Part shown: piece after piece, positions 7,949 to 16,089 of the stretch
Layout: each line of letters begins with the position of its first letter
Numbering within the stretch: the first letter of the stretch is position 1
Assembly: GCA_028692035.1 (NCBI GenBank)
Contig: JAQUYD010000002.1
Location: 124,001 to 188,000 of the forward strand
DNA length: 64,000 nucleotides
Reading direction: 5' to 3'
From: Oscillospiraceae bacterium
GTDB taxonomy: Bacteria; Bacillota; Clostridia; Oscillospirales; Ruminococcaceae
The notes under the pieces: model-generated
The model's database searches: none
What the model was told of the DNA's origin: nothing
Seen by the model: the letters and a program-made list of their open reading frames with translations, nothing else
Made by a program: the position numbers and the translations under genes

Positions 7949-9532
7949 TTAAGCGGCTTGATCGTTTTGTACGTTGCCTTGGGTACTGTTGCTTTGCAGA
8001 TTACTGGAAGTTGTGGCTCCCGTGTCCTCCATCAGTGTGACTTTCACTTCAAAGGTGCTGCCTTGAACGGTCTGCCCGCCGTAAGCATATCCATAACGGG
8101 AGTTCCCGGTGGATTGGCTTGCCCTAAAGATGGTCAACGTTACCTGGTCGCCAGGGGAATAATCGCGCAACAGATCGGACAGAGAGGTAAAGCTGCTGAC
8201 AGCCGTGCCCTCCACCTGCGTGATGATGTCGCCCGCCTGTACATCGGTGGCCAACAGAGTTGAATCGGCGTCAATCGTGTCGATTAGGATCCCGCTGGGG
8301 ATTCCATTGACGCTGGCCACATATTCATTGACCGCATAAGCGGTGATACCCAATTTGACCCGCCCGGTCACCCGGCCGTAACTCATCAGATCTTTCAAAA
8401 TCGGAAGTGCCTCGTCAATGGGGATGGCAAACCCGATCCCTTCATATCCGTCGGCCGCAAGTTTTTGCGAGTTGATGCCGATTACCTGGCCAAATTCGTT
8501 AACCAGCGCACCGCCCGAGTTTCCGGGGCTGATGGCGGCGTCGGTCTGGATAAAGTTCATAGTATATCCATCGGTAGCTGCTCGCAGGGAGCGGTTGAGC
8601 CCAGAGACAATCCCTTCGGAAACAGAACCCGCATAGGTCAACCCACCAGGATTGCCGATGGCAATCGCTTTTTCGCCAACCTTCAGCTCGCCGGAAGCGC
8701 CCAGCTCCGCCGGGGTCAAACCATTGGCGTCGATCTTGACGACCGCTAGGTCGGTTTTGCTGTCGTAGCCAACAACCGTGCCTTTGTAGGTGGTCCCGTC
8801 GCTAAGCACAACCTCCAGGCTGTCTGCATTTTCGATTACATGGGCATTGGTGGCAATATAGCCGTCCTCCGACAGGATAATCCCGGAACCTTCACCGGTC
8901 GGCTCAAAATAGTTGGCCTGATACTGGACGATCCCCACCACTGAAGGCGCTACTTTTTCGTTGATCTGCGCCGTAGTCAGCGTCCCGTCGGTGGATACTG
9001 TATTATCAGAAGGTTTGCTGTTTGTCTCCAATTCCGGCACATTTTCGTTGGCGGACGTTTCACCGCTGGGTTGGGACTGGGGCGCATCGATTATATTCTG
9101 CTGCGGCATCATCAAACTGTAAATGCCGAACACCGCAAAGCTTAAAACTGCAACACCCAGCAACGCGCCAAGAATCCCGGCAAAGATCTTGAGTCCACTG
9201 CCTTTCTTTTTTTCCGTAGGCTTTTTGGGGGACGGAGCGCCGTATTCTGGAAAGTTCCATTGGTTGCCGGGCGGCGTGCTCGGCGGCGGCGTCTGGGCCC
9301 CTCCGTCCGCAGGCTGTTGCCCAAAAGAATACCCGCCGTAAGGCGTTTGGGTCGGCGCCGCACCGTAAGCCGGAGGGGCGGGTCGGCTTGCCGGCGGCTG
9401 ATATTGGTACTGCGAAGATCTGGGGACCGCGTTTTCAGGTGATACAGGCGGCTGATCCGCCGCTTGCGCAGTTTCCCCCTGCGTATTATTTTCTTCAGAA
9501 CCAAACAGCTCTTTGTTTTCCATGTCATTCAT
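7949..9532 (-). CDS. HtrA/DegP-type serine protease (S1C) with PDZ domain
   Basis: A membrane-anchored trypsin-like protease of 527 residues for quality control of proteins outside the membrane. Residues 1-110 are a Pro/Gln/Tyr-rich cytoplasmic tail. About 114-140 is the membrane span, followed by an acidic linker. The protease domain (about 190-375) has the triad His231 (TNAHV), Asp261 (KTDLAVVKI) and Ser339 (PGNSGGAL). A PDZ domain follows (about 385-490, with GIPSGILIDTI), then a Ser/Thr/Asn-rich tail. AAAGGAGG precedes the ATG at 9532. The gene lies beside a two-component system transcribed the same way, suggesting an envelope-stress neighbourhood, though it has its own terminator. Confidence 0.93.
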   Translation of the reverse strand: MNDMENKELFGSEENNTQGETAQAADQPPVSPENAVPRSSQYQYQPPASRPAPPAYGAAPTQTPYGGYSFGQQPADGGAQTPPPSTPPGNQWNFPEYGAPSPKKPTEKKKGSGLKIFAGILGALLGVAVLSFAVFGIYSLMMPQQNIIDAPQSQPSGETSANENVPELETNSKPSDNTVSTDGTLTTAQINEKVAPSVVGIVQYQANYFEPTGEGSGIILSEDGYIATNAHVIENADSLEVVLSDGTTYKGTVVGYDSKTDLAVVKIDANGLTPAELGASGELKVGEKAIAIGNPGGLTYAGSVSEGIVSGLNRSLRAATDGYTMNFIQTDAAISPGNSGGALVNEFGQVIGINSQKLAADGYEGIGFAIPIDEALPILKDLMSYGRVTGRVKLGITAYAVNEYVASVNGIPSGILIDTIDADSTLLATDVQAGDIITQVEGTAVSSFTSLSDLLRDYSPGDQVTLTIFRASQSTGNSRYGYAYGGQTVQGSTFEVKVTLMEDTGATTSSNLQSNSTQGNVQNDQAA

Positions 9533-9659
9533 AACTCTGTTCCTCCTTTTATCCTGGAAAAGCCGCAGCCAATGCGTCCGCGACTGGTTTTTAAACTGGC
9601 TTTATTATAAAAGAGAATTATGTCCATTGCGTAAAGGAGTCTTTAAGAATCTTGGGGAA

Positions 9660-11117
9660 TTATCCGTTTTTTTTGAATAAATTTTGTGAATTTTTTGTTC
9701 CCTCGCTGGGAATGGAAAAGGCGAATTCCGTATATTCCCCCTCTTTGGAGCTGACATGGATTTCACCGCCGTGCAGATGGATTACCGTGCGCACAATATA
9801 AAGGCCAAGCCCCACGCCGCTTTTATCCTGGCTGCGGGAACGGTCCGTCTTGTAAAAGCGCTCGAACACGTTGGGTAAGTCCTGCGGCATAATGCCCGCG
9901 CCGGAATTCCGGATGGCCACTAAGGTGCGTGCACCGTCGCTGTGGTACTTCACCTCAATATAGCCGCCCTCATTGACAAATTTCACCGCGTTTTCGATCA
10001 AATTATAAACCACCTGATGGATCAAATCCGGATCGGCGCTGACCATGATTTTGTCCACATCCAAGCCGATGATATCCAGTTTTTTTGCCTCAATGGCCTG
10101 TTCAAAGCTGAAAATTACCTGGCAGACGGTATTGTTCAGGTCAAACTCCGCCGGGTTGAGTTTCATTTCGCCCGCCTCGATCTTGGCCAGATCCAGCATG
10201 GAGCGCACCATCCGCGACAGTCTCTTCACTTCGCCGGATACGATGGTTAGATATTGATGATGCTTTTCCTCCGGGATCGTCCCGTCCAAAATCCCGTCCA
10301 CAAACCCACCGATGGTGGTCATCGGCGTTTTTAGCTCGTGAGATACATTGGCCACAAAGCTGCGGTTCATGGCCTCATTGCGGGCCAATGCCTCAGCCAT
10401 ATAATTAAATTCGTTGGCCAGCTGGCCGATCTCATCGCTGCTGTTGACCTGTACCCGAACCGTATAATCCCCGCGGGAGAAACTCTGGGTCGCCACCAGC
10501 ATATCCCGCAGTGGCTTGACCATGCGGGCCGTTACAAAATAAATCACAATAAAAGCGATAACCACCATGGTCAATGAGCTCAACAAAAACATATTTAATA
10601 GCTGGCTTAAAAAAATACTCAGGCTGCCGGCCGAAGCGGAAATAAATACAAACCCGGTGATCTGCCCATTGGGCAGGCCAATAGGCCGTGCCACCGTGTA
10701 GTTCTTACTTTTATATGCGCCGGCCAACCGGCCTGTTTCCTGATAATTGCCGCTGGCCGCCTGCACAAGAATACTCTCCGGCACCGCGTTCTGCCCTTCG
10801 GCAAACAGCCCAGTATCAGTACAAATCAGGATTTTCCCCTCGGTGTCAGACAGGAAAATCGTCGCTTCAATGGCATCAGCCAGCACAGAATAAACCGAAT
10901 TCAGGGTGGTTTCGTCAATATACAAATAATTGTTCTTTTGGTAGTCGGTCAGCGTCAGGGCCGTGGCCTGGCTGACATACCGGTCGAGAACCTTCAGCTT
11001 GTCGCTGCGGAAATACTGGGACGCAAACCCCATGAGCAGCGCGCCCAACACCATAATGCTCGCTAAAATCATCCCGGCGCAGATGGTAAAATATTTTGTA
11101 AACAAATTCTTTTGCAT
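9660..11117 (-). CDS. Membrane sensor histidine kinase
   Basis: A 485-residue sensor kinase. It has an N-terminal membrane span (FTICAGMILASIMVLGALLM) and an extracytoplasmic sensor region of about 130 residues. A second span (LLSSLTMVVIAFIVIYFV) and a HAMP linker (ARMVKPLRDMLVATQSFSRG) follow. The HisKA helix carries the phosphorylated His in VANVSHELKTPMTTIGGF, and the ATPase domain ends with the G box DKSGVGLGLYIVRTV. It autophosphorylates and passes the phosphate to the response regulator encoded just upstream (11212-11904). The start at 11117 follows GGAAGGATGGGG; a start at 11168 would add 17 residues. A 13-bp hairpin lies between the two genes and may make kinase levels lower than regulator levels. 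The signal is unknown. Confidence 0.92.
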   Translation of the reverse strand: MQKNLFTKYFTICAGMILASIMVLGALLMGFASQYFRSDKLKVLDRYVSQATALTLTDYQKNNYLYIDETTLNSVYSVLADAIEATIFLSDTEGKILICTDTGLFAEGQNAVPESILVQAASGNYQETGRLAGAYKSKNYTVARPIGLPNGQITGFVFISASAGSLSIFLSQLLNMFLLSSLTMVVIAFIVIYFVTARMVKPLRDMLVATQSFSRGDYTVRVQVNSSDEIGQLANEFNYMAEALARNEAMNRSFVANVSHELKTPMTTIGGFVDGILDGTIPEEKHHQYLTIVSGEVKRLSRMVRSMLDLAKIEAGEMKLNPAEFDLNNTVCQVIFSFEQAIEAKKLDIIGLDVDKIMVSADPDLIHQVVYNLIENAVKFVNEGGYIEVKYHSDGARTLVAIRNSGAGIMPQDLPNVFERFYKTDRSRSQDKSGVGLGLYIVRTVIHLHGGEIHVSSKEGEYTEFAFSIPSEGTKNSQNLFKKNG

Positions 11118-11148
11118 AGAAACGCCCCATCCTTCCCCATGTGGAAAA

Positions 11149-11187
11149 CCGCGGCAGCCAGCATTCAAAAGGCACTGGCTGCCGCGG
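11149..11187 (-). promoter_or_regulatory. Hairpin between response regulator and kinase genes
   Basis: CCGCGGCAGCCAG (11149-11161) and CTGGCTGCCGCGG (11175-11187) form a perfect 13-base stem with a 13-base loop. On the minus strand it is followed by TTTTCC. It sits 24 bases after the regulator stop and before the kinase ribosome site, so it can act as a partial terminator or an RNA-stability element inside the operon. Confidence 0.7.
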
Positions 11188-11211
11188 AAAAATCTTCCAT
11201 CCTGCAGGAAA

Positions 11212-11904
11212 TTATTCCTTTACTTCAAATTTATAGCCAACGCCCCAAACGGTTTTAAGCGTCCATTTATCCGATACGCCCTCCAGCTTTTCGCGCAGGC
11301 GTTTGACATGCACATCTACCGTTCTGGAATCGCCGTAGTACTCAAACCCCCAAACCTCGTCCAACAGCTGGTCCCGGGTGTAAACCCGGTTGGGGTTGCT
11401 GGCCAGATGGTACAAAAGCTCCAGCTCCTTCGGCGGGGTATCCACGACCTTGCCGTCCACTTTCAGCTCGTACTTGGTCATGTTGACCACCAGCTTGTCA
11501 TAGCTGACTTCCTTGATGTCGTTCTCCGCGGCGCTCTTGCCAGTGCGGCGCATCACCGCCTTGATCCGGGCCACGATCTCTTTTGTCTCAAAGGGCTTCA
11601 CCACGTAGTCATCGGCACCCAGCTCTAATCCCAGCACCTTGTCAAAGGTTTCACCCTTGGCGGTAATCATGATGATCGGGCACTCGGATTTTTTCCGGAT
11701 CTCTCTACAGACCTGCCAGCCATCCAGCCGCGGCATCATCACGTCCAAGAGAATGATGTCGGGATTCTCCGCCGAAAAACGGGCAAGGGCCTCCTCCCCG
11801 TCGCCAGCCAGAACCACCTGAAATCCTTCTTTCACCAGATAAAGCCGCAAAAGCTCGCAGATATTTTTGTCGTCGTCCGCAACCAGGACTTTTCCCATTG
11901 CCAT
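11212..11904 (-). CDS. OmpR/PhoB-type response regulator
   Basis: A 230-residue DNA-binding response regulator. The receiver domain has the acidic pocket ADDDKN, the phosphorylated Asp54 in ILLDVMMPRLDG, the Thr in IIMITAKG and the Lys in VVKPFE. The C-terminal winged helix (about 130-228) has the TPPKELELLYHLA and VDVHVKRLREKLE segments of the OmpR subgroup and ends TVWGVGYKFEV. It is the partner of the kinase encoded next on the same strand. AAGGAGGAG lies before the ATG at 11904. Its target genes are not visible. The HtrA-type protease gene that follows the pair is a reasonable but unproven candidate. Confidence 0.94.
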   Translation of the reverse strand: MAMGKVLVADDDKNICELLRLYLVKEGFQVVLAGDGEEALARFSAENPDIILLDVMMPRLDGWQVCREIRKKSECPIIMITAKGETFDKVLGLELGADDYVVKPFETKEIVARIKAVMRRTGKSAAENDIKEVSYDKLVVNMTKYELKVDGKVVDTPPKELELLYHLASNPNRVYTRDQLLDEVWGFEYYGDSRTVDVHVKRLREKLEGVSDKWTLKTVWGVGYKFEVKE

Positions 11905-12027
11905 GTTTTCTCCTCCTTGTCAGCGCGGCCGACCAGAGGCACGCCGCATTCTGAATACCATTATACCCGAAAAGAAGCGCGAAAGGTTACAAATTTATAA
12001 ACCTTTTGAGGATATTCTGAAACGCTC

Positions 12028-12056
12028 TTGCCGCCGCCGCTTTTTCTATGTATAAT
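12028..12056 (+). promoter_or_regulatory. Predicted promoter of ychF
   Basis: TTGCCG (12028-12033), a 17-base spacer and TATAAT (12051-12056) form a strong housekeeping promoter. Transcription would begin near 12063, giving a leader of about 100 bases. Confidence 0.7.
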
Positions 12057-12107
12057 TATAGTTTGTAAATGCCTGTTTGTATAGTATTTTTCGCGACAAA
12101 AAGGCGT

Positions 12108-12133
12108 CGTTTCCCCGGTACACCGGGGAAACG
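12108..12133 (+). promoter_or_regulatory. Hairpin in the ychF leader
   Basis: CGTTTCCCCGG (12108-12118) pairs perfectly with CCGGGGAAACG (12123-12133) around TACA. It ends 28 bases before the ATG and 7 before the ribosome site. No T run follows, so it is not a normal terminator. It may stabilise the message or be a protein-binding site. Confidence 0.6.
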
Positions 12134-12161
12134 CAGTATTTTGGAAAGGACGAAAGTCAAA

Positions 12162-13259
12162 ATGAAATTAGGAATCGTGGGTCTGCCCAATGTGGGCAAA
12201 AGCACCCTGTTCAACGCTATTACCAACGCCGGCGCCGAGTCGGCCAACTATCCGTTCTGTACCATCGAGCCCAACGTGGGCGTTGTAGCAGTACCGGACC
12301 GACGGCTGGACGTGCTGGCCAAGATGTACGATCCGGACAAATATACCCCCGCAATCATTGAATTCGTGGATATTGCAGGCTTGGTCAAAGGCGCCTCCAA
12401 GGGGGAAGGGCTGGGGAATAAATTTCTCTCTCACATCCGAGAGGTGGACGCCATTATCCATGTGGTCCGCTGCTTTGAGAGCACCGAGATCATCCATGTG
12501 GACGGTGAAATCGGCCCGGCAAGGGACATCGAAACCATCAATCTCGAATTGATTTTCTCCGATCTGGATATTCTGGAACGGCGGATAGACAAAGCCCAGA
12601 AAGCGGCAAAGGCGGACAAGAAATATTTGGCGGAGGCAGAACTTTTTCAGCGGCTCAAAACCCATTTGGAGGAGGGAAAATCCGCCCGCTCATTCCAGAC
12701 AAAGGGGGAGGAAGAGGAGCAGACCCTCGCGACGGTCTCCCTGCTTTCCGGCAAGCCGGTCATCTATGCGGCAAACCTGAGCGAGGACGATTTTCTCGGT
12801 TCTTTGGAGGAAAACGCATACTACAAGCAGGTCTGTGAAATTGCGGCGGCGGAAGGTTCTTTGGTGCTGCCCATCTGCGCCAAAATCGAAGAAGATATTG
12901 CGGATATGTCCCGGGAGGACAAACAGCTGTTTTTGGACGAGCTGGGGCTGGAATCTTCCGGCCTGGACCGCCTGATTCAAAAAGGCTATGAGCTGCTGGG
13001 CCTGATTTCCTATCTGACCGCCGGCAAACAAGAGGTCCGGGCCTGGACCATCAAAAAGGGCACGAAAGCGCCCCAGGCCGCAGGCAAAATTCACTCTGAT
13101 TTTGAAAAGGGCTTCATCCGGGCGGAGATTGTAGCTTTCGACGATCTGGAAGCCTGCGGTTCCATGGCCGCCGCCAAAGAAAAAGGGCTGGTCCGCTCCG
13201 AGGGCAAGGAGTATGTGTTTCAGGACGGCGATGTGGTTTTGTTCCGGTTTAATGTGTAA
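12162..13259 (+). CDS. ychF: YchF/Ola1 family redox-responsive P-loop ATPase
   Basis: A 365-residue Obg-related P-loop protein, matching the usual YchF length (363 in E. coli). The P loop is GLPNVGKSTLFNAI, the G3 motif is FVDIAGLVKGASKGEGLGNK, and the G4 position reads NLSE in place of the GTP-specific NKxD, as expected for a family that binds ATP better than GTP. The central coiled-coil arm (about 130-190) and the C-terminal TGS domain (about 280-363, with TAGKQEVRAWTIKKG) are present. YchF binds ribosomes and takes part in translation and stress responses. The start at 12162 follows GGAAAGGA. The longer frame from 12069 begins before the leader hairpin and has no ribosome site. Confidence 0.95.
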   Translation: MKLGIVGLPNVGKSTLFNAITNAGAESANYPFCTIEPNVGVVAVPDRRLDVLAKMYDPDKYTPAIIEFVDIAGLVKGASKGEGLGNKFLSHIREVDAIIHVVRCFESTEIIHVDGEIGPARDIETINLELIFSDLDILERRIDKAQKAAKADKKYLAEAELFQRLKTHLEEGKSARSFQTKGEEEEQTLATVSLLSGKPVIYAANLSEDDFLGSLEENAYYKQVCEIAAAEGSLVLPICAKIEEDIADMSREDKQLFLDELGLESSGLDRLIQKGYELLGLISYLTAGKQEVRAWTIKKGTKAPQAAGKIHSDFEKGFIRAEIVAFDDLEACGSMAAAKEKGLVRSEGKEYVFQDGDVVLFRFNV

Positions 13260-13289
13260 ACCGTATCGTCGCAAACAGGGGGCAATCAT

Positions 13290-14087
13290 ATGTCAATAAT
13301 CAACGGGTTGGAATGGACGTTTGATACGGTCGCTTCTGTCTACGAAAAAATGCGGCCAGGGTATGTAGCGGAATTATATCAGCGGATTTTCGATTACGTC
13401 CCGATCAGCGCGTCAAGCCGGGCGGTTGAAATCGGGATTGGCGGCGGACAGGCTACCTTGCCGATCCTGCAAACCGGATGCGCCGTTACCGCCGTTGAGT
13501 ACGGGGAGCATTTTTCCCAACGGTGCCGGGAAAAATTCAAGGATTTTCAAAATTTTTCGGTCATCACAGGCAAATTTGAAGATGTTGATTTTGCCCCTTC
13601 GACGTATGACCTTATTTTCTCCGCAACCGCATTTCATTGGGTGCCGGAGGAGATCGGATACCCCAAAGTTTTCTCCATGCTCAAAAGCGGCGGCGCCTTT
13701 GCCCAATTTGCAAATCACCCCTATTCCGACAAGGGCAACCCGCCTCTCGCAAAAGAAATAAATCGCCTTTATGCCGCGCACTTTTACAAGTTCTATAACC
13801 GCCCGGAGGAAACCTTTGTAGAATACAGCGAGGAGGATGCCCGTCGCCGGGCGATGCGTTCGGAACAATATGGCTTTATGGACAGCTGCTACGCCCTTTA
13901 TCATCGGACACGAACCTTTTCCGCCAAAGAATACGTTGCACTGATGGGGACCTATTCCGACCATATTGCCATGGAGGAAGGCATCCGGACTGAATTTTTT
14001 TCAAAAGTCGAGGAGGCCATCCGCAACCACGGCGGTACAATAACAATATACGATACCATCGACCTGCAGCTTGCAAGAAAACCTTAA
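13290..14087 (+). CDS. Class I SAM-dependent methyltransferase
   Basis: A 265-residue protein of the Rossmann-fold methyltransferase family (type 11-like). Motif I is VEIGIGGGQATLPIL (about 48-62), the acidic end of beta 2 is in TAVEYGEHF, and motif IV/V is near YDLIFSATAFHWV, in which the HW pair is common to the family. The C-terminal part (about 150-265) carries the acceptor-binding region with RTRTFSAKEYVALMGTYSDH. The methyl acceptor cannot be predicted. GGGGG precedes the ATG at 13290, which lies 30 bases after ychF, so the two may share a transcript. Confidence 0.88.
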   Translation: MSIINGLEWTFDTVASVYEKMRPGYVAELYQRIFDYVPISASSRAVEIGIGGGQATLPILQTGCAVTAVEYGEHFSQRCREKFKDFQNFSVITGKFEDVDFAPSTYDLIFSATAFHWVPEEIGYPKVFSMLKSGGAFAQFANHPYSDKGNPPLAKEINRLYAAHFYKFYNRPEETFVEYSEEDARRRAMRSEQYGFMDSCYALYHRTRTFSAKEYVALMGTYSDHIAMEEGIRTEFFSKVEEAIRNHGGTITIYDTIDLQLARKP

Positions 14088-14156
14088 GTTGGTCAAAAGT
14101 TTTGCCGTTTGACCGCGGAGCGCAAACATCGTTTCCTGCGTCCCATTCGCAAATAC

Positions 14157-14190
14157 AAAAGAGGAAGTCAACATTTGACTTCCTCTTTTT
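14157..14190 (+). terminator. Terminator serving both convergent genes
   Basis: AAAAGAGGAAGTCAA (14157-14171) pairs perfectly with TTGACTTCCTCTTTT (14175-14189) around CAT. A/T runs on both sides let it work on either strand, ending the methyltransferase message and the GNAT message. Confidence 0.9.
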
Positions 14191-14239
14191 CTATCTGTTT
14201 AAAAATCCATCGAATCAAGCAGTGATATTTTCCGTTTGC

Positions 14240-14812
14240 TTACCGGCTCGTTTTCTCCAACCGGTATTCCTCCGCCAGAATCCCGTATACCGCAGCGTCT
14301 ACAATCCCCCTGTTATTATAGTCCGCCTGCCGCAGCGTCCCCTCATACCGGAGTCCGCATTTGGCCATGACCTTTCCGGAACCGGGGTTGTTCGGATCGT
14401 GCTGCGCACAGATGCGGTTAGCTTTTACCTGTTCGAAAAAGAAGGGAATCACCGCCCCCAGCACCTCGGTCATGATGCCCTGGTTCCACCAGTTTACGCC
14501 GATACAATAGCCGATCTCCACCATACCGATCCGTTCGTCGATTCTCACCGCGCTAATGGACCCCACCGGTTCATCCGGGCCGTCTTTGCACACGATGGCC
14601 CATTGATAAAAATCCGGCTTGCAGTAAGAGGCAATCCAATCATCCAAAATCCGGCTTGTTTCTTCTGGCGTTTTACAAGGAGACCAACGCAGAAACGCCG
14701 TCACCCTTTCATCGCTTTCCCAGTTTTGAAAAGCTGGCAATGCGTCATCCGGCCGGAATTTTCTCAAACGCAGCCGTTTTGTCTCGATCGTTATCGTACC
14801 CCGATGCTCCAT
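14240..14812 (-). CDS. GNAT family N-acetyltransferase (RimJ/RimL-like)
   Basis: A 190-residue acetyltransferase of the RimJ/RimL/Acetyltransf_3 type. It begins with the typical TIETKRLRLRKFRPDDALPA. The central PVGSISAVRIDERIGMVEIG leads to the acyl-CoA binding segment GVNWWNQGIMTEVLGAVIPF (family pattern YWGKGYATEA), followed by RICAQHDPNNPGSGKVMAKC, where AxxxxxNxxSxxVxxKxG is typical. It moves an acetyl group from acetyl-CoA to an amine; the family includes ribosomal-protein and small-molecule modifiers. I start it at 14812 (MEHRGTITI). A longer frame from 14878 would add 22 residues. Confidence 0.9.
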   Translation of the reverse strand: MEHRGTITIETKRLRLRKFRPDDALPAFQNWESDERVTAFLRWSPCKTPEETSRILDDWIASYCKPDFYQWAIVCKDGPDEPVGSISAVRIDERIGMVEIGYCIGVNWWNQGIMTEVLGAVIPFFFEQVKANRICAQHDPNNPGSGKVMAKCGLRYEGTLRQADYNNRGIVDAAVYGILAEEYRLEKTSR

Positions 14813-14841
14813 TGCGTAGCCCCCGTTTCTTATTCCGCCGG

Positions 14842-15039
14842 CTAGTCCTTCTTTGCTTTTATCTCTTCGGCAATCCACTTTCCGAGAAAGATGAGCAGCG
14901 CGCCGAACAATGCGCCGATTCCGCAGCCCAATACCGTCCAGCCAAAACGGAATATTGACAGATCCCCCTGCTGCCAGTTTGCCAGCGTCCAGCCCAAAAC
15001 AGTTCCGCCCCAGCAGCCGACTCCTTTACAGCGCTCCAC
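14842..15039 (-). CDS. Small two-span membrane protein, unknown function
   Basis: A 65-residue frame with two hydrophobic segments, GCWGGTVLGWTLANW and WTVLGCGIGALFGALLIFLG, and a charged end, WIAEEIKAKKD. The start is a GTG at 15039 without a clear ribosome site nearby, so the N terminus is uncertain; a GTG in another frame at 15047 is less protein-like. It sits 29 bases before the GNAT start, in the same direction, so the two may be cotranscribed. I do not recognise a family. The Gly-rich second span and basic tail resemble many small membrane proteins. Confidence 0.5.
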   Translation of the reverse strand: MERCKGVGCWGGTVLGWTLANWQQGDLSIFRFGWTVLGCGIGALFGALLIFLGKWIAEEIKAKKD

Positions 15040-15092
15040 TGTTTCACCGCGATCCCACCTTTTCCTTTATCTTAGCAAAAAAAGCCGTATCA

Positions 15093-15124
15093 TGCAAGAA
15101 AGAGCCTTGCGGCTCTTTCTTGCA
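15093..15124 (-). terminator. Perfect hairpin downstream of the 16-codon frame
   Basis: TGCAAGAAAGAGCC (15093-15106) pairs perfectly with GGCTCTTTCTTGCA (15111-15124) around TTGC. It lies 23 bases after the stop of the small frame at 15148-15198. No long T run follows, so it may be a weak terminator or a stabilising 3' end. Confidence 0.55.
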
Positions 15125-15147
15125 GGGGTGCTGTTGCAATGGCTTGC

Positions 15148-15198
15148 CTAAAATAAGTACAACAATACCGAAATCACCCATTTTTTCAATTCTTCCAT
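15148..15198 (-). CDS. Possible 16-residue hydrophobic peptide
   Basis: The frame reads MEELKKWVISVLLYLF then TAG. It is preceded by AAAGGAGGAAGG with good spacing, one of the strongest ribosome sites in the window, and followed 23 bases later by a perfect hairpin. The peptide has a charged start and a hydrophobic C-terminal half long enough to insert into, but hardly span, a membrane. It could be a small membrane peptide, a type I toxin, or a leader peptide. No antisense RNA promoter opposite it is evident, and no family is recognised. It is called only because of the ribosome site and hairpin. Confidence 0.4.
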   Translation of the reverse strand: MEELKKWVISVLLYLF

Positions 15199-15431
15199 TT
15201 TCCTTCCTCCTTTAATATGCTGTTTTTCTCTCTTTGTAAAATAGAACGCGCAAGCAGGGCTTTTTGCTACACAAAATAAAAAAGATTTGGTTTTTTAAGC
15301 GATCATTTTTAGAATATCTTCATTTTTCCGCGAAAAAACGGGAAAGGGGCGTTTTTCTCTCTTTTCCGTCCCAGATCCTCTCTATGATAAAAGTGCCTTC
15401 AAATCCAATCTTTATTGCACCGCAGTCAAAT
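15199..15431. other. AT-rich gene-free stretch upstream of the small peptide frame
   Basis: The stretch is rich in A/T and contains no frame with a ribosome site other than the small one at 15148-15198. I could not find a convincing pair of promoter boxes for that frame. Confidence 0.4.
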
Positions 15432-15457
15432 AAAAAAGCGGCCAAAAGGCCGCCTTT
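15432..15457 (-). terminator. Terminator of the degV-DUF308 operon
   Basis: On the minus strand AAGGCGGCC pairs with GGCCGCTT around TTTT and is followed by TTTTTATTT. It lies about 40 bases after the stop codon at 15495. Confidence 0.9.
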
Positions 15458-15494
15458 CAAAAAAGGTGAAAATCTGCTCCGTCTGGCTTTTGAA

Positions 15495-16076
15495 CTAAAA
15501 ACGATCCTTCCCCGTCTGGCTGACGCCGGGCAACCGGTTTTGACGTATCTGCCGGGAAACGCTAACCATCGTGGCAATGTCGGAAAAACCACTGATCAGA
15601 AGGCCGATCCCCAAAATCCGCACCATCATTTCTGCCGCCCGGAAAGGATCAAACAGCAGCAACACGCCGAAACCAATGGTCAGCAGCGCATAAAACATCA
15701 CCATTCCCCATCCGCGGTACTGTACCTGTCTGAGCTCCAGCGACCGTTGCAGCTTTACCGCGCCGGTAACCGAAAACACCGCTCCCATTAGCAGCGGAAT
15801 GAATTTGATCACCCAATCCGCTTGAAGCGCCATAAAAAACGCCAATACGCCCAGCAGCAGGCCAACTGCCAAATCCATCCCCACTGGAAGGCCCTGCCGG
15901 CGTCCGCTGAAATAGCTAAGCAGATAGCTAAACGCCCCTAAAAGCAGTTCTGCCCCTAACAAATAACAAACTGTTCGGGCTGCAATCGCAGGCCAAGCCG
16001 TCAAAATTGCGCCCATCACCAGCGACCCCAGAGAAATTGCCGCCGCATTCCACTTGAAAGACTTTAAAAAGCTCAT
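15495..16076 (-). CDS. DUF308/HdeD family membrane protein
   Basis: A 193-residue protein with about six short hydrophobic spans, in the DUF308 group that includes E. coli HdeD. Repeated small-residue spans such as AAISLGSLVMGAILTAWP, GMDLAVGLLLGVLAFFMA and FIPLLMGAVFSVTGAVKL match the family's duplicated three-span unit. HdeD helps acid resistance in E. coli; that role cannot be assumed here. The start at 16076 follows GGCGGGGA. It begins 13 bases after degV on the same strand and shares its terminator, so the two are cotranscribed. Why a DegV protein and a DUF308 protein are paired is not known. Confidence 0.82.
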   Translation of the reverse strand: MSFLKSFKWNAAAISLGSLVMGAILTAWPAIAARTVCYLLGAELLLGAFSYLLSYFSGRRQGLPVGMDLAVGLLLGVLAFFMALQADWVIKFIPLLMGAVFSVTGAVKLQRSLELRQVQYRGWGMVMFYALLTIGFGVLLLFDPFRAAEMMVRILGIGLLISGFSDIATMVSVSRQIRQNRLPGVSQTGKDRF

Positions 16077-16089
16077 GATGTCCCCGCCT

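Noticed and set aside
14102..14845. Long plus-strand frame opposite the GNAT gene
   Set aside because: It is the shadow of the acetyltransferase coding strand; it has no ribosome site and includes the terminator hairpin.
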